Assembly: GCF_004339525.1 (NCBI RefSeq)
Contig: NZ_SMGE01000001.1
Span: forward strand, 4,030,001-4,094,000
Length of the DNA: 64,000 bases
Origin: Flavobacterium sp. 90
GTDB lineage: Bacteria; Bacteroidota; Bacteroidia; Flavobacteriales; Flavobacteriaceae
Reading direction: 5' to 3'
The translations under genes and the position numbers were made by a program. A model generated the notes under the pieces. The model did not search any database. It saw only the letters and a list, made by a program, of their open reading frames with translations, and was not told where the DNA came from. Below, one piece after another: positions 18,586 to 27,404 of the stretch (the stretch's first letter is position 1; the number at the start of each line of letters is the position of its first letter).

Positions 18586-18838
18586 TTTACAGCAACAGGT
18601 TTGCATCTTTTTCATTTTAGTTTTGTTTTAGTTATTAGTCATTTTTTTTTAATATATAGGTATCGTTTCAAGAATCCTTTTTGATGCAATTAGTGCATAA
18701 AACAGACTTTTGTATTTTTCAGTAAAAGGGTATTGTGGTGTATTTTTATTTAGAAATTCGCCTTTTTTTATCTAATTTGAAATAAAGAAAAATCAGAAAA
18801 ACGAATAAATTGCTGTGAGGTTTAGCAACAGAAGCACA

Positions 18839-18857
18839 TATAACAACAATTGTTATA
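18839..18857 (-). promoter_or_regulatory. Leader hairpin/dyad TATAACAA-N3-TTGTTATA (copy B)
   Basis: Identical arms to copy A (690-708) with a different 3-nt spacer, about 100 nt downstream of the predicted susC transcript start. The block TACGATATGCTTTC (18883-18896) is also shared with copy A (734-747). Confidence 0.6.
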
Positions 18858-18943
18858 AGTATATTTTTCAAGAATATTATTATACGATATGCTTTCGGTT
18901 GTTTTCAAAATATAGTGTTTTATGGTTTTAAATATGATTTTAA

Positions 18944-18993
18944 ACTCTACTAATCCTATAGACAAAGTTAATTTTAATATAATAAAATCCAAA
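18944..18993 (-). promoter_or_regulatory. Promoter B of the susC operon, with overlapping box
   Basis: Minus-strand TTTG (18990-18993), a 19-nt spacer and TAACTTTG (18963-18970). The box ACTCTACTAATCCTATAGA (18944-18962) lies over the expected start point. Layout and sequence closely match promoter A. Confidence 0.7.
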
Positions 18994-19640
18994 AATTTCA
19001 TAAGTTTTTTTTTAAAAGAGAAGGTAAGGGCTGTTTAAAAGTTGCTTTTTTATTATTTATATAATTGATTATAAGACAATTGTGTTTTTGTTTTGATTTA
19101 AAAAAATGTTAAAAAAAAGCTGCGAAAAAATATTGAAATGTAGTATTTTTTACTTGGTTTTTGTGATTTTAAACTTCCTCAAAATATTGAAAATGAGCTA
19201 AAAACGTCGAGTAAAGACTTGTTTGAGATCAACTATCATTTTTTATCCACTGAATAGTATTTCTTTTTATAAGGTAATTTCAGAATGCAATATCTACGGG
19301 ATATAATTACCCTCCATATTGGAGTTAGTTACTGCTAAAATAAACGAAATGTATGTTTTGTTTTGTAAATAATTAATTTTCAATTGTTTAGTGTAGTAAT
19401 TTTACCTATATTTATCATATTAACTTTTTTAATTAAATAAGATTAAAAGAAATAGTATTCCTCAATAGAATTTTATAAGCCATATAACAATTCAAAATAT
19501 TTCCAAGTATTATATATTGAAATTATTCTTACAAGAAGTTTGCAAAGTAAAAGCCTTTTAAAAAAAAATCTATTATTTTTTGTTTTAAACTACTTGATAT
19601 ACAAGTGTTTATTTGTTTTTTATATTCAGGACAAGAATGT
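18994..19640. other. AT-rich gene-free stretch
   Basis: Lies between the divergent susC and nitrate operons. I see no coding frame of merit, no RNA gene and no strong hairpin. ACTTG-N5-CAAGT (about 19590-19604) is the only dyad, and it is weak. Confidence 0.4.
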
Positions 19641-19645
19641 CTTTT

Positions 19646-19692
19646 AATATGATATATATCATATTATGTAAGAATTTAACGTTATAATTTTG
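19646..19692 (+). promoter_or_regulatory. Nitrate operon promoter with a Crp/Fnr-like dyad
   Basis: AATATGATATATATCATATT (19646-19665) is a perfect 20-bp palindrome with the core TGAT-N4-ATCA used by Crp/Fnr proteins. A -7 element TAATTTTG lies at 19685-19692. No TTTG is at the -33 place (19662-19665); the dyad ends exactly there. Its centre would be near -40, the usual place for a class II activator. The start codon is 57 nt downstream. Confidence 0.55.
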
Positions 19693-19748
19693 CTTTTTAG
19701 TTGAGGAAATCAGTACCGATTGATCTTTAAAAATTTTAAAAAAATTAT

Positions 19749-21224
19749 ATGAGTAACCTATCTCAATCCCATAGAATTCTGTTTTTAAATACATTAGCAT
19801 TTACAATTTGCTTTGCCTGTTGGACCTTAAATGGTGTTTTGGTGACTTATTTGGTAGACAAAGGAATCTTCAACTGGACAGTTGTTGAAACAGGCTGGTT
19901 ACTTGGAATTCCAATTTTATCGGGTTCTATATTTAGACTTCCAATAGGTATTTTGACAGATAAATATGGAGGGAAAATTATATTTTCAATATTGTTAATA
20001 CTCTGTTCAATCCCGCTTTTTCTTCTTCCTTTTGCCAATTCATTCTGGAGTTTTGCAGTATTAAGTTTTCTTTTTGGATTAGTAGGAACCAGTTTCGCTG
20101 TCGGAATAGGATATACTTCGGCTTGGTATCCTAAAAACTGGCAGGGTAGAGCTTTAGGAATTTTCGGAATGGGAAATGCCGGAGCTGCAATTACAACTTT
20201 TATAGCGCCAACATTATTAAATAATTTTTCAGAAACAGATCCTCAAAACGGATGGAAATTGTTACCAGTCATTTATGGTGCTGTATTGGTGCTTATTGGG
20301 ATACTTTTTATTGTTTTTGCAAAGAATAAAACCAATCCCGGAGTTTCAAAAACAATGGGCGAATTAATGTCTCCTCTTAAAAATATGAGAGTATGGAGAT
20401 TTGGAGCATACTACTTTTTAGTTTTCGGTTTTTTTGTAGCCTACTCACAATGGCTATTACCCAATTTTATGAACGTTTATCACACTTCACTCGTTATGGG
20501 CGGAATGTTTGCTACAATGTTCAGTTTGCCTTCCGGAATTATTAGAGCTTTTGGTGGATATCTATCAGATAAATTTGGAGCCAGAAAAGTAATGTATTGG
20601 GTTTTAGGTTCATCAATAGTAATAAGCTTTTTATTAATGTTCCCGAAAATGGAGATTTTTACGGCAGGACCAGGAGTTCTCGCTACTACAAATGGTGTTG
20701 TTACCCAAGTTTCTCCCGAAGCAATTACCGTAAACGATAAAGAACATAAAATTCATAAAAAAGAAATTTCAAATAACGACGATACAGCAATTTTCCCTGT
20801 TAAGAACTCTTGGCAGGAAATAGTGGTAGAACAAAATCAAACAGTCAAAAAGAAAGAGTTATTGGCGCAAGGCGTAACACAAATTAAGTTTAGTGCTAAT
20901 CTCTGGGTATATGTAATTTTGGTCATACTTATTGGTATTTCTTGGGGAATTGGTAAAGCCGCAGTTTATAAACATATTCCTGAATATTTTCCAAATGAAG
21001 TTGGTGTAGTAGGAGGAATGGTTGGTTTAATTGGAGGATTGGGAGGGTTTATAGGTCCCATAATTTTTGGTTATCTCCTTAATTATACCGGACTCTGGAC
21101 AAGTTCATGGATATTCATTTTTGTAGTATCAGTTCTATGTTTGTTATGGATGCATCGAACAATTATAAATGCGATGAGAATAAAAGCACCTGATTTTACA
21201 AGAGATATAGAACACAAACATTAA
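19749..21224 (+). CDS. MFS nitrate/nitrite transporter with periplasmic insert (copy 1)
   Basis: A 491-residue NarK/NrtP-type carrier with twelve predicted helices. Motifs include RLPIGILTDKYGG (63-75), GIGYTSAWYPKNWQGRALGIFGMGNAGAA (119-147, the nitrate signature region) and a second one, EYFPNEVGVVGGMVGLIGGLGGF. Residues about 301-383, between helices 9 and 10, form an extra soluble domain rich in beta-forming residues (IVVEQNQTVKKKELLAQG), on the periplasmic side. It is a close paralogue of the protein at 47111-48589. As first gene of the operon it brings nitrate to a cytoplasmic reductase. Confidence 0.92.
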   Translation: MSNLSQSHRILFLNTLAFTICFACWTLNGVLVTYLVDKGIFNWTVVETGWLLGIPILSGSIFRLPIGILTDKYGGKIIFSILLILCSIPLFLLPFANSFWSFAVLSFLFGLVGTSFAVGIGYTSAWYPKNWQGRALGIFGMGNAGAAITTFIAPTLLNNFSETDPQNGWKLLPVIYGAVLVLIGILFIVFAKNKTNPGVSKTMGELMSPLKNMRVWRFGAYYFLVFGFFVAYSQWLLPNFMNVYHTSLVMGGMFATMFSLPSGIIRAFGGYLSDKFGARKVMYWVLGSSIVISFLLMFPKMEIFTAGPGVLATTNGVVTQVSPEAITVNDKEHKIHKKEISNNDDTAIFPVKNSWQEIVVEQNQTVKKKELLAQGVTQIKFSANLWVYVILVILIGISWGIGKAAVYKHIPEYFPNEVGVVGGMVGLIGGLGGFIGPIIFGYLLNYTGLWTSSWIFIFVVSVLCLLWMHRTIINAMRIKAPDFTRDIEHKH

Positions 21225-21250
21225 ATAATTTTAATTAACAAATATATAAT

Positions 21251-22843
21251 ATGAAAACTTGGTTAGACAAATGGGAACCGGAAGATGATGCGTTTTGGAA
21301 TGCTACCGGAAGTAAAATTGCCTGGAGAACTTTAACAATAACAACATTAACGTTAATACTATCGTTTGCCTCATGGTTTATGATGAGTGTTATTGCTGTG
21401 AAATTACCCGGATTAGGATTTTACTTTTCTAAAGATCAGCTTTTTTGGTTAACAGCGATTCCGGGATTAGCAGCGGGAGTTTTAAGAATTATTCACACCT
21501 TCATATTACCAATATTTGGAACGAGACATATTGTATCTTTTGCAACAGCAATTAAATTAATTCCTGTAATTGGGATAGGTTTTGCAGTTATGGATACCAG
21601 TACACCTTTTTGGGTATTTGCTGTATTAGCCTTTACAACAGGTTTTGGAGGAGGCGATTTCTCTTCTTACATGCCAAGTACAAGTTTATTCTTTCCTAAA
21701 AGACTAAAAGGTACAGCACTTGGAATTCAGGCAGGAATTGGAAATTTTGGAGTTTCGGTAGCACAATTTGTTACACCACTTATTATTAGTATTAGTATAT
21801 ATGGAGCTGCTTCAGTATTTACAAGTATTGATCATAAAGAAGCAATAGTTGTCTTTCAGAATGCTAGTATCGAAAAACAAAAAGAGGTTTTTGCTGGTCT
21901 AATTCCTGATGTACAAGCCAGAATATTGACAAACGTAAGCGAAACTATTAGAGATTCCGTAAGTGCATCAATCAAATCCGATGATAAAGTAGCTCTTTTT
22001 GCTGCATTGCCTGTAAAAGCAAAAGCAAAGGCTATTGCAAATGCAAATCCAAAGATGGCGGAAAAAATATTGAATGATATCAGTCCTAGTAATACGGCGG
22101 TTAAAAATCAGGAAATCTATTTACAGTCAGCAGCATTTTGGTACGCTCCTTTTTTAATATTATTAGCCTTTATTAGTTGGTTTTATTTAAAAAGTATTCC
22201 AATGAAAGCATCGGTTAGAGAACAGATGGATATTTTCTCTAACAAACATACTTGGTATTGTACCATTACTTATGTAATGACTTTTGGAACTTTTGCAGGT
22301 TTGTCAGCAGCTTTTCCATTAATGATTAAGTTTTTATATGGAGATTTTCCAAATGCACCAGATCCTTTAGTATATGCTTTTTATGGTCCGCTTATAGGTT
22401 CAGCAAGTAGAATCGCTTTTGGTTTTGTAGCAGATAGAGTTGGTGGTGCAATACTTACTACAATCACAGGTTTAGGAATTTTGGGAGGATCAATAATTTT
22501 AGTTACAGAAGGATTAGTTGCACCAACAAGTATGGAACAATTCCCATTATTTGTAACAGTGATTTTAGCAATGTTCTTCTTTACAGGAATAGGAAATGCG
22601 GGAACATTTAGACAATATCCAATTATTTTTCAGGAAAATCAACGTCAGGCAGCTGGAGTTATTGGTTGGACAGCAGCAATTGCAGCATTTGGACCATTTA
22701 TATTTTCAAAATTAATAGGTAATAACCTTTCAGCCAATGGTACAGTAAATCAGTTTTTTATAGGAGTTTCTATTTTTACTCTTCTTGCTACCGGAATAAA
22801 TTGGTGGTTCTATAATCGTAAAGGTTGCGAAAAACCAAGTTAA
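21251..22843 (+). CDS. MFS nitrate/nitrite transporter, NarK-like, with helical insert
   Basis: A 530-residue MFS carrier of the nitrate/nitrite porter type. Conserved segments are TTGFGGGDFSSYMPSTSLFFP (129-149), GTALGIQAGIGNFGVS and, in the second half, FFFTGIGNAGTFRQYPIIF. About 105 residues (187-292), between helices 5 and 6, form a charged, helix-rich loop (KAKAKAIANANPKMAEKIL) not usual for NarK; by topology it faces the periplasm. It lies 26 nt downstream of the first carrier. Two carriers in one operon may divide nitrate/proton symport and nitrate/nitrite exchange, as in NarK1/NarK2 pairs. Confidence 0.9.
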   Translation: MKTWLDKWEPEDDAFWNATGSKIAWRTLTITTLTLILSFASWFMMSVIAVKLPGLGFYFSKDQLFWLTAIPGLAAGVLRIIHTFILPIFGTRHIVSFATAIKLIPVIGIGFAVMDTSTPFWVFAVLAFTTGFGGGDFSSYMPSTSLFFPKRLKGTALGIQAGIGNFGVSVAQFVTPLIISISIYGAASVFTSIDHKEAIVVFQNASIEKQKEVFAGLIPDVQARILTNVSETIRDSVSASIKSDDKVALFAALPVKAKAKAIANANPKMAEKILNDISPSNTAVKNQEIYLQSAAFWYAPFLILLAFISWFYLKSIPMKASVREQMDIFSNKHTWYCTITYVMTFGTFAGLSAAFPLMIKFLYGDFPNAPDPLVYAFYGPLIGSASRIAFGFVADRVGGAILTTITGLGILGGSIILVTEGLVAPTSMEQFPLFVTVILAMFFFTGIGNAGTFRQYPIIFQENQRQAAGVIGWTAAIAAFGPFIFSKLIGNNLSANGTVNQFFIGVSIFTLLATGINWWFYNRKGCEKPS

Positions 22844-22870
22844 AAAAGTAATCATTAAATTTAATTAAGG

Positions 22871-23923
22871 ATGAAAAATAAAACTTTTAATACCAAAGCT
22901 TTACTTGTTGCAACACTAGTTTCGGCATTAACTATAGTGTTAGTTTTTTACGGATCGAGACAACTTCAAAATTTTGACGCAGCGTTGGTTACTTATTTGT
23001 TTGGGACCGTATTTGCTTTCTTCGGAATTGTATATCGTTATACCGTTTGGTTGCAGCGCCCGCCAACTTGGATGTATTTCAAACGAAGCCTTAAATTTCT
23101 GTTTACAGGAAAAATATTTTCACATTTATGGTTTTTAGGTAAAGAATCTGTTGAAAATATAGTAGTTCAAAAATTCATTTATCCACGAAGCAAATACCGT
23201 TGGGCAGCCCATTTTTGTATCGCATTAGGGTGTATGTCGGCTTTTGCTATAACAATCCCCTTAACATTTGGCTGGATACATTTTACATTGGCACAAAATT
23301 CCATTTCAATTTATGAAGCACATTTCTTCGGATTTAAAATGATGGATTTTAAGATTGGATCTTTCCTTGCATTTTTAATCTTTCATGCCTTAAACTGGTC
23401 TTCATGGTTAGTAATATTTGGATCTGTTTATTATTTAAGAAGAAGATTAACAAATCCCGGTTTAATAGCAACACAATCTTTTGAAGGCGATTTATTACCG
23501 CTTATTTTATTGATAGCAATATCAGTTACTGGTTTGTGTCTTACATATTCTTATCAATTCATGAAAGGATTTGCATATGATTTCCTGGCAGTAATTCATG
23601 CCGTAACGGTAATCATGTTTTTGATATGGATTCCTTTCGGAAAATTTTTCCACATCATTCAGCGTCCGGCACAAATTGGAGCGCATATTTACAAAAAAGA
23701 AGGAATTAAGAAAGGAATGGCAGTTTGTCCTCATACAGGAGATGAATTTGCAACACAACTTCATATAAATGATTTAAAAATCGTAACCAAACAATTAGGA
23801 TTTGATTTCACGCATGAAGACGGAACATCACATTTAGATTTAAGTCCTGAAGGAAAAAGATCCCGCTTAGCTCAGGCACATTTAAAAGCAAGATTAGAGA
23901 ACGGTGGAAAGTTATTTGGATAA
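22871..23923 (+). CDS. NarI-like cytochrome b membrane subunit
   Basis: A 350-residue membrane protein with about six helices. Histidines lie inside or at the edge of helices (RWAAHFCIALG, LIFHALNWSSW, DFLAVIHAVTVIMFLIW, FGKFFHIIQRP), in the style of NarI/DsrM/HdrE cytochromes b, which pass quinol electrons to a reductase. A soluble C-terminal tail (about 270-350, starting KKEGIKKGMAVCPHTGDEF) is longer than in NarI. Position directly before the catalytic subunit makes it the likely membrane anchor and electron donor. Haem ligands are inferred, not proven. Confidence 0.75.
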   Translation: MKNKTFNTKALLVATLVSALTIVLVFYGSRQLQNFDAALVTYLFGTVFAFFGIVYRYTVWLQRPPTWMYFKRSLKFLFTGKIFSHLWFLGKESVENIVVQKFIYPRSKYRWAAHFCIALGCMSAFAITIPLTFGWIHFTLAQNSISIYEAHFFGFKMMDFKIGSFLAFLIFHALNWSSWLVIFGSVYYLRRRLTNPGLIATQSFEGDLLPLILLIAISVTGLCLTYSYQFMKGFAYDFLAVIHAVTVIMFLIWIPFGKFFHIIQRPAQIGAHIYKKEGIKKGMAVCPHTGDEFATQLHINDLKIVTKQLGFDFTHEDGTSHLDLSPEGKRSRLAQAHLKARLENGGKLFG

Positions 23924-23934
23924 AAATTTACAGT

Positions 23935-24045
23935 CTAAAGTCTCAGTATTTCAGTCACAGTAAAACATTCTCAGTTTACACAATCGTTATAAACTGAGAC
24001 TGAAAACTGAAAACCGTGACTGAAGACTGAAACAAAATAAAACAA
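23935..24045. repeat. Inverted CAGTCTCAGT/ACTGAGACTG repeat
   Basis: The 131-nt gap before the catalytic subunit holds GTCTCAG...CTGAGAC and TTCAGTCAC...GTGACTGAA arms that can fold on each other. The words resemble other dispersed intergenic repeats (GAAACCTGAAAC at 29105 and 30050). Confidence 0.5.
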
Positions 24046-24054
24046 ACAAAGAAA

Positions 24055-26271
24055 ATGGCAAAATTACCCGTATCAACCGAGAAAATTATTGAAGATTTTG
24101 GTCCTCATTTAAATTATGCGCCCAAAGATGGTTACGCAGGTCGAGATGAGCCAGATAGTTTGGTAAAAACACATTGTTGTTTTTGCGGAATGCAATGCGG
24201 TATCCAATTATCAGTAAAAGATAATAAAGTAGTAGGTTTTGAACCTTGGATGGAATTTCCTTTCAATGAAGGACGTTTGTGTCCAAAAGGAGTTCAGCGT
24301 TATTTGCAAAATAATCATCCTGATCGACTTTTACATCCTATAAAAAGAGTAGAGGGAAAGGGTTTCGAAAAAACTTCCTGGGATGATGCAATGGATAAAA
24401 CAGTATCAGAAATAAAAAGAATTCAGGAGAAATACGGTAAACATGCTTTTTCGATGTTATCTGGAGTTTCACTTACTAACGAAAAAAGTTATTTAGTTGG
24501 AAAATTTGCCCGTGTAGCATTAAAAACCAGAAATCTGGATTATAACGGAAGACTTTGTATGGTAAGTGCGGGAGCAGGAAATAAAAAAGCTTTTGGATTA
24601 GATCGTGCTTCAAACAATTATTCTGATTTAGAATATGCTGAAGTAATTATTGTAGCCGGAGCAAATATTAGTGAAACCTTCCCAACATTGACTCATTGGA
24701 TCTGGAAAGCCAGAGATCGTGGAGCGAAATTAATTGTAATAGATCCAAGAATGATACCATTAGCAAGAACTGCCGATGTACATTTAGATGTAAGACCGGG
24801 AACAGATTCTGCATTATATGGTGCGATGCTTAAATATCTCGTAGATCACGATATGTTGGATCATGATTTTATAGACAATTATACATCAGGTTTTCAGGAA
24901 ACAATAGATGCCGTAAAAGATTATACCTTAGAATGGGCAGAAGAAGTTACTGGTATTGACAAAAATAAAATAAAAGAAGCTGCAGAATTATGGGGAAAAG
25001 CTAAAACTAGTTTTCTACTTCACGCACGCGGAATCGAACACCATTCAAAAGGAGTTGATAATGTTTTGGGTTGTATAAATCTTGTTTTGGCAACCGGAAG
25101 AATTGGTAAACCATATTGTGGATACGGAACAATTACAGGACAAGGAAACGGACAAGGTGGTAGAGAACACGGGCACAAATGCGATCAATTGCCAGGAAAT
25201 CGAGATATTGAAAATCCGGAACACAGGAAATACATCTCTCAAGTTTGGGGAATTGATGAAAAAGATATGCCCGGAAAAGGACTTACAGCTTATGAAATTA
25301 TAGAAGCTATTCATAGAGATGAAATTAAAGGATTGATTTCGATTTGTTTCAATCCATTGGTTTCATTGCCGAACAATAATTATGTAAGATCAGCTCTGGA
25401 GAAATTAGAGTTTTATGTTTGTATTGATTTCTTTTTGAATGAAACGGCTCGTCATGCAGATATTGTTTTAGCAGGTTCTTTACAGGAAGAAGAAGAAGGA
25501 ACAACAACTTCGGCAGAAGGTCGCGTAATCCGAATTCGTCAGGCAGTAACACCTCCTGGAGAAGCAAGAACAGATACTTCTATTTTATTGGAAATAGCCA
25601 AGCGATTAGGTGAAGAAGACAAGTTTACTTACGATAGTAGTGAAGCTATTTTTAATGAATTGCGTGTTGCTTCAAAAGGAGGAACGGCAGATTATTTTGG
25701 AATATCATATAAAAAAGTAGAAGATAATATGGGAGTTTTTTGGCCTTGTCCAACAGACGATCATCCCGGAACACCACGATTATGGGAAGATAAAGTATTT
25801 GCGACTCCAGATAAAAAAGCACATTTTAATCCGGCGCCTTATAAATTACCGGGCGAAGTTACCGATGCTGAATATCCTATTATTTTAACGACCGGACGTG
25901 TGGTTTCTCAATATTTAAGTGGAACCCAGACAAGAAGAATTGGTAAATTGGTTGATCAGTTTCCGGAACCGCTTTTAGAAATTCATCCGGAAATGGCTTT
26001 AAAATATGGAATCAAACAACATGAATTAGTAAGAGTTGCAACACGACGTGGAGAAGGTATTTTTCCGGCAAACATTGTAGAAACCATTAGAAAAGATACT
26101 GTTTTTATACCGTATCATTGGCCGGGAGCCAAATCAGCAAATCAATTGACACCCGGAACTTTAGATCCAATTTCAAAAATTCCGGAATTTAAAGTTTGTG
26201 CTTGTCTATTAGATCCGCTGGGAACAATAGCACCTTCATCAAAAGAATCAGATGCATATGCAAGTGTTTAA
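24055..26271 (+). CDS. Molybdopterin nitrate reductase catalytic subunit (unusual type)
   Basis: A 738-residue bis-MGD oxidoreductase. The N-terminal 4Fe-4S motif is Cys 41, 44, 48 and about 76 ([14 protein letters not shown]). [10 protein letters not shown] (about 165) supplies the probable cysteine ligand to molybdenum, as in NasC/NapA. The C-terminal dinucleotide domain begins near 610 ([14 protein letters not shown]). There is no Tat signal, so it should stay in the cytoplasm. It is far shorter than NarG and has no periplasmic signal like NapA. Two nitrate carriers upstream and Moco genes downstream support nitrate as substrate. Confidence 0.8.
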   Translation: MAKLPVSTEKIIEDFGPHLNYAPKDGYAGRDEPDSLVKTHCCFCGMQCGIQLSVKDNKVVGFEPWMEFPFNEGRLCPKGVQRYLQNNHPDRLLHPIKRVEGKGFEKTSWDDAMDKTVSEIKRIQEKYGKHAFSMLSGVSLTNEKSYLVGKFARVALKTRNLDYNGRLCMVSAGAGNKKAFGLDRASNNYSDLEYAEVIIVAGANISETFPTLTHWIWKARDRGAKLIVIDPRMIPLARTADVHLDVRPGTDSALYGAMLKYLVDHDMLDHDFIDNYTSGFQETIDAVKDYTLEWAEEVTGIDKNKIKEAAELWGKAKTSFLLHARGIEHHSKGVDNVLGCINLVLATGRIGKPYCGYGTITGQGNGQGGREHGHKCDQLPGNRDIENPEHRKYISQVWGIDEKDMPGKGLTAYEIIEAIHRDEIKGLISICFNPLVSLPNNNYVRSALEKLEFYVCIDFFLNETARHADIVLAGSLQEEEEGTTTSAEGRVIRIRQAVTPPGEARTDTSILLEIAKRLGEEDKFTYDSSEAIFNELRVASKGGTADYFGISYKKVEDNMGVFWPCPTDDHPGTPRLWEDKVFATPDKKAHFNPAPYKLPGEVTDAEYPIILTTGRVVSQYLSGTQTRRIGKLVDQFPEPLLEIHPEMALKYGIKQHELVRVATRRGEGIFPANIVETIRKDTVFIPYHWPGAKSANQLTPGTLDPISKIPEFKVCACLLDPLGTIAPSSKESDAYASV

Positions 26272-26288
26272 TCTATAAAAATGAAATT

Positions 26289-26858
26289 ATGAATTTGACT
26301 AATTTTAATAAAAACGAAGAGTTTTTTGTAGATCTGCAACGCTGCATTGGTTGTAAAGCCTGCGAAATGGCTTGTGCAGAATGTGAAACTAACGGACAGG
26401 AATCTCTGATTAGTGTGAATTATGTGGAGCGTTCTTCAACAATTCAAACCACTGTACAAGTTTGTATGCATTGCGAAGATCCTGTATGCGCAAACGTATG
26501 TCCTGCCGATGCAATTTCGCAAGACGAATTTGGAGTTGTTCATACCGCAAATACAGAAAGATGTATTGGCTGCTCAAACTGCGTTATGGCATGTCCGTTT
26601 GGAGTTCCTAAAAAAATGGAAGAATATGACTTGATGATGAAGTGTACGATGTGTTACGACAGAACAAGCGTTGGCAAAAAACCAATGTGCGCAACAGTTT
26701 GTCCAAGTGGAGCTTTGTTTTACGGAACAAGAGCAGAAATTGAAGAAATGAGACCTAATAGTTCACCAATCAATACATTCATTTTTGGAAAAGAAACAGT
26801 CAATACCAAAGTAAACATTATGATGCCTAAAGGCAGTACTGAATTAAGAATATATTAA
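26289..26858 (+). CDS. Four-cluster 4Fe-4S electron-transfer subunit (DmsB/NrfC type)
   Basis: Start chosen at 26289, just after the catalytic gene's stop; an earlier in-frame ATG lies inside that gene. The 189 residues hold four cysteine groups: [11 protein letters not shown] (about 18-28), [24 protein letters not shown] and CTMC...CATVCP. These would hold four clusters and wire the cytochrome b or Rieske protein to the molybdenum subunit. No Tat signal is present, so it should be cytoplasmic with the catalytic subunit. It is a counterpart of NarH or DmsB, though shorter than NarH. Confidence 0.88.
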   Translation: MNLTNFNKNEEFFVDLQRCIGCKACEMACAECETNGQESLISVNYVERSSTIQTTVQVCMHCEDPVCANVCPADAISQDEFGVVHTANTERCIGCSNCVMACPFGVPKKMEEYDLMMKCTMCYDRTSVGKKPMCATVCPSGALFYGTRAEIEEMRPNSSPINTFIFGKETVNTKVNIMMPKGSTELRIY

Positions 26859-26868
26859 ATCTAGATCC

Positions 26869-27381
26869 ATGTCAAAAGAAGATAATTTAAATGAAAACTG
26901 GAAAAAAGATTTCCCAATAAAAAAACAGGAATCCACTCAGGTAAGCCGACGTGATTTTGCTAAGTTCCTAACTTTTGTTTCCGGAGGATTAATGGTAGGA
27001 AGCGGATTTGTTGCAGCCAAAGCTTTATTATTGCCAAAAGAAGGTGTACAAGGGGAACATTTTATTTGTAACATAGAAGATATACCAGTTGGCGGGACAC
27101 GTGGTTTTGTAATTGAAGGCAGTACGGTACCTTATATTCTAATACATTTGGAAAGTGGAGATTTCAGAGCTTATGAGCAAAAATGTACCCACTTATCCTG
27201 TTCAGTTTTCTATAAACCAGGAACCGGAATCATTCATTGTCCTTGTCATGAAGGCTCGTTTGATGCGATGACGGGTGATGTAATTGCAGGACCGCCACCA
27301 AGAGCTTTACCACAATTAGAAGTGTTTTTTAAAGATAATAAAGTCTTTGTAAAAGCTTATGAAGATAATAAAGAGAGTTAG
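26869..27381 (+). CDS. Tat-exported Rieske 2Fe-2S protein
   Basis: A 170-residue protein. SRRDFAKFL (about 26-34) with a following hydrophobic stretch (35-55) is a twin-arginine signal, probably retained as a membrane anchor. The Rieske motifs CTHLSC (106-111) and CPCHEGSFD (124-132) give Cys 106/His 108 and Cys 124/His 127 as ligands plus Cys 111/Cys 126 for a disulfide, as in high-potential bc-type Rieske proteins. Its periplasmic location contrasts with the cytoplasmic catalytic subunit, so it would take quinol electrons on the outer side. It lies 10 nt after the ferredoxin gene. Confidence 0.9.
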   Translation: MSKEDNLNENWKKDFPIKKQESTQVSRRDFAKFLTFVSGGLMVGSGFVAAKALLLPKEGVQGEHFICNIEDIPVGGTRGFVIEGSTVPYILIHLESGDFRAYEQKCTHLSCSVFYKPGTGIIHCPCHEGSFDAMTGDVIAGPPPRALPQLEVFFKDNKVFVKAYEDNKES

Positions 27382-27404
27382 ATTAATCCTAAAAATAAAT
27401 CGAT

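Noticed and set aside
24055..26271. Calling the molybdenum subunit NarG or NapA
   Set aside because: It is much shorter than NarG, has no NarJ or canonical NarH nearby, and lacks the Tat signal of NapA. I kept a neutral name.
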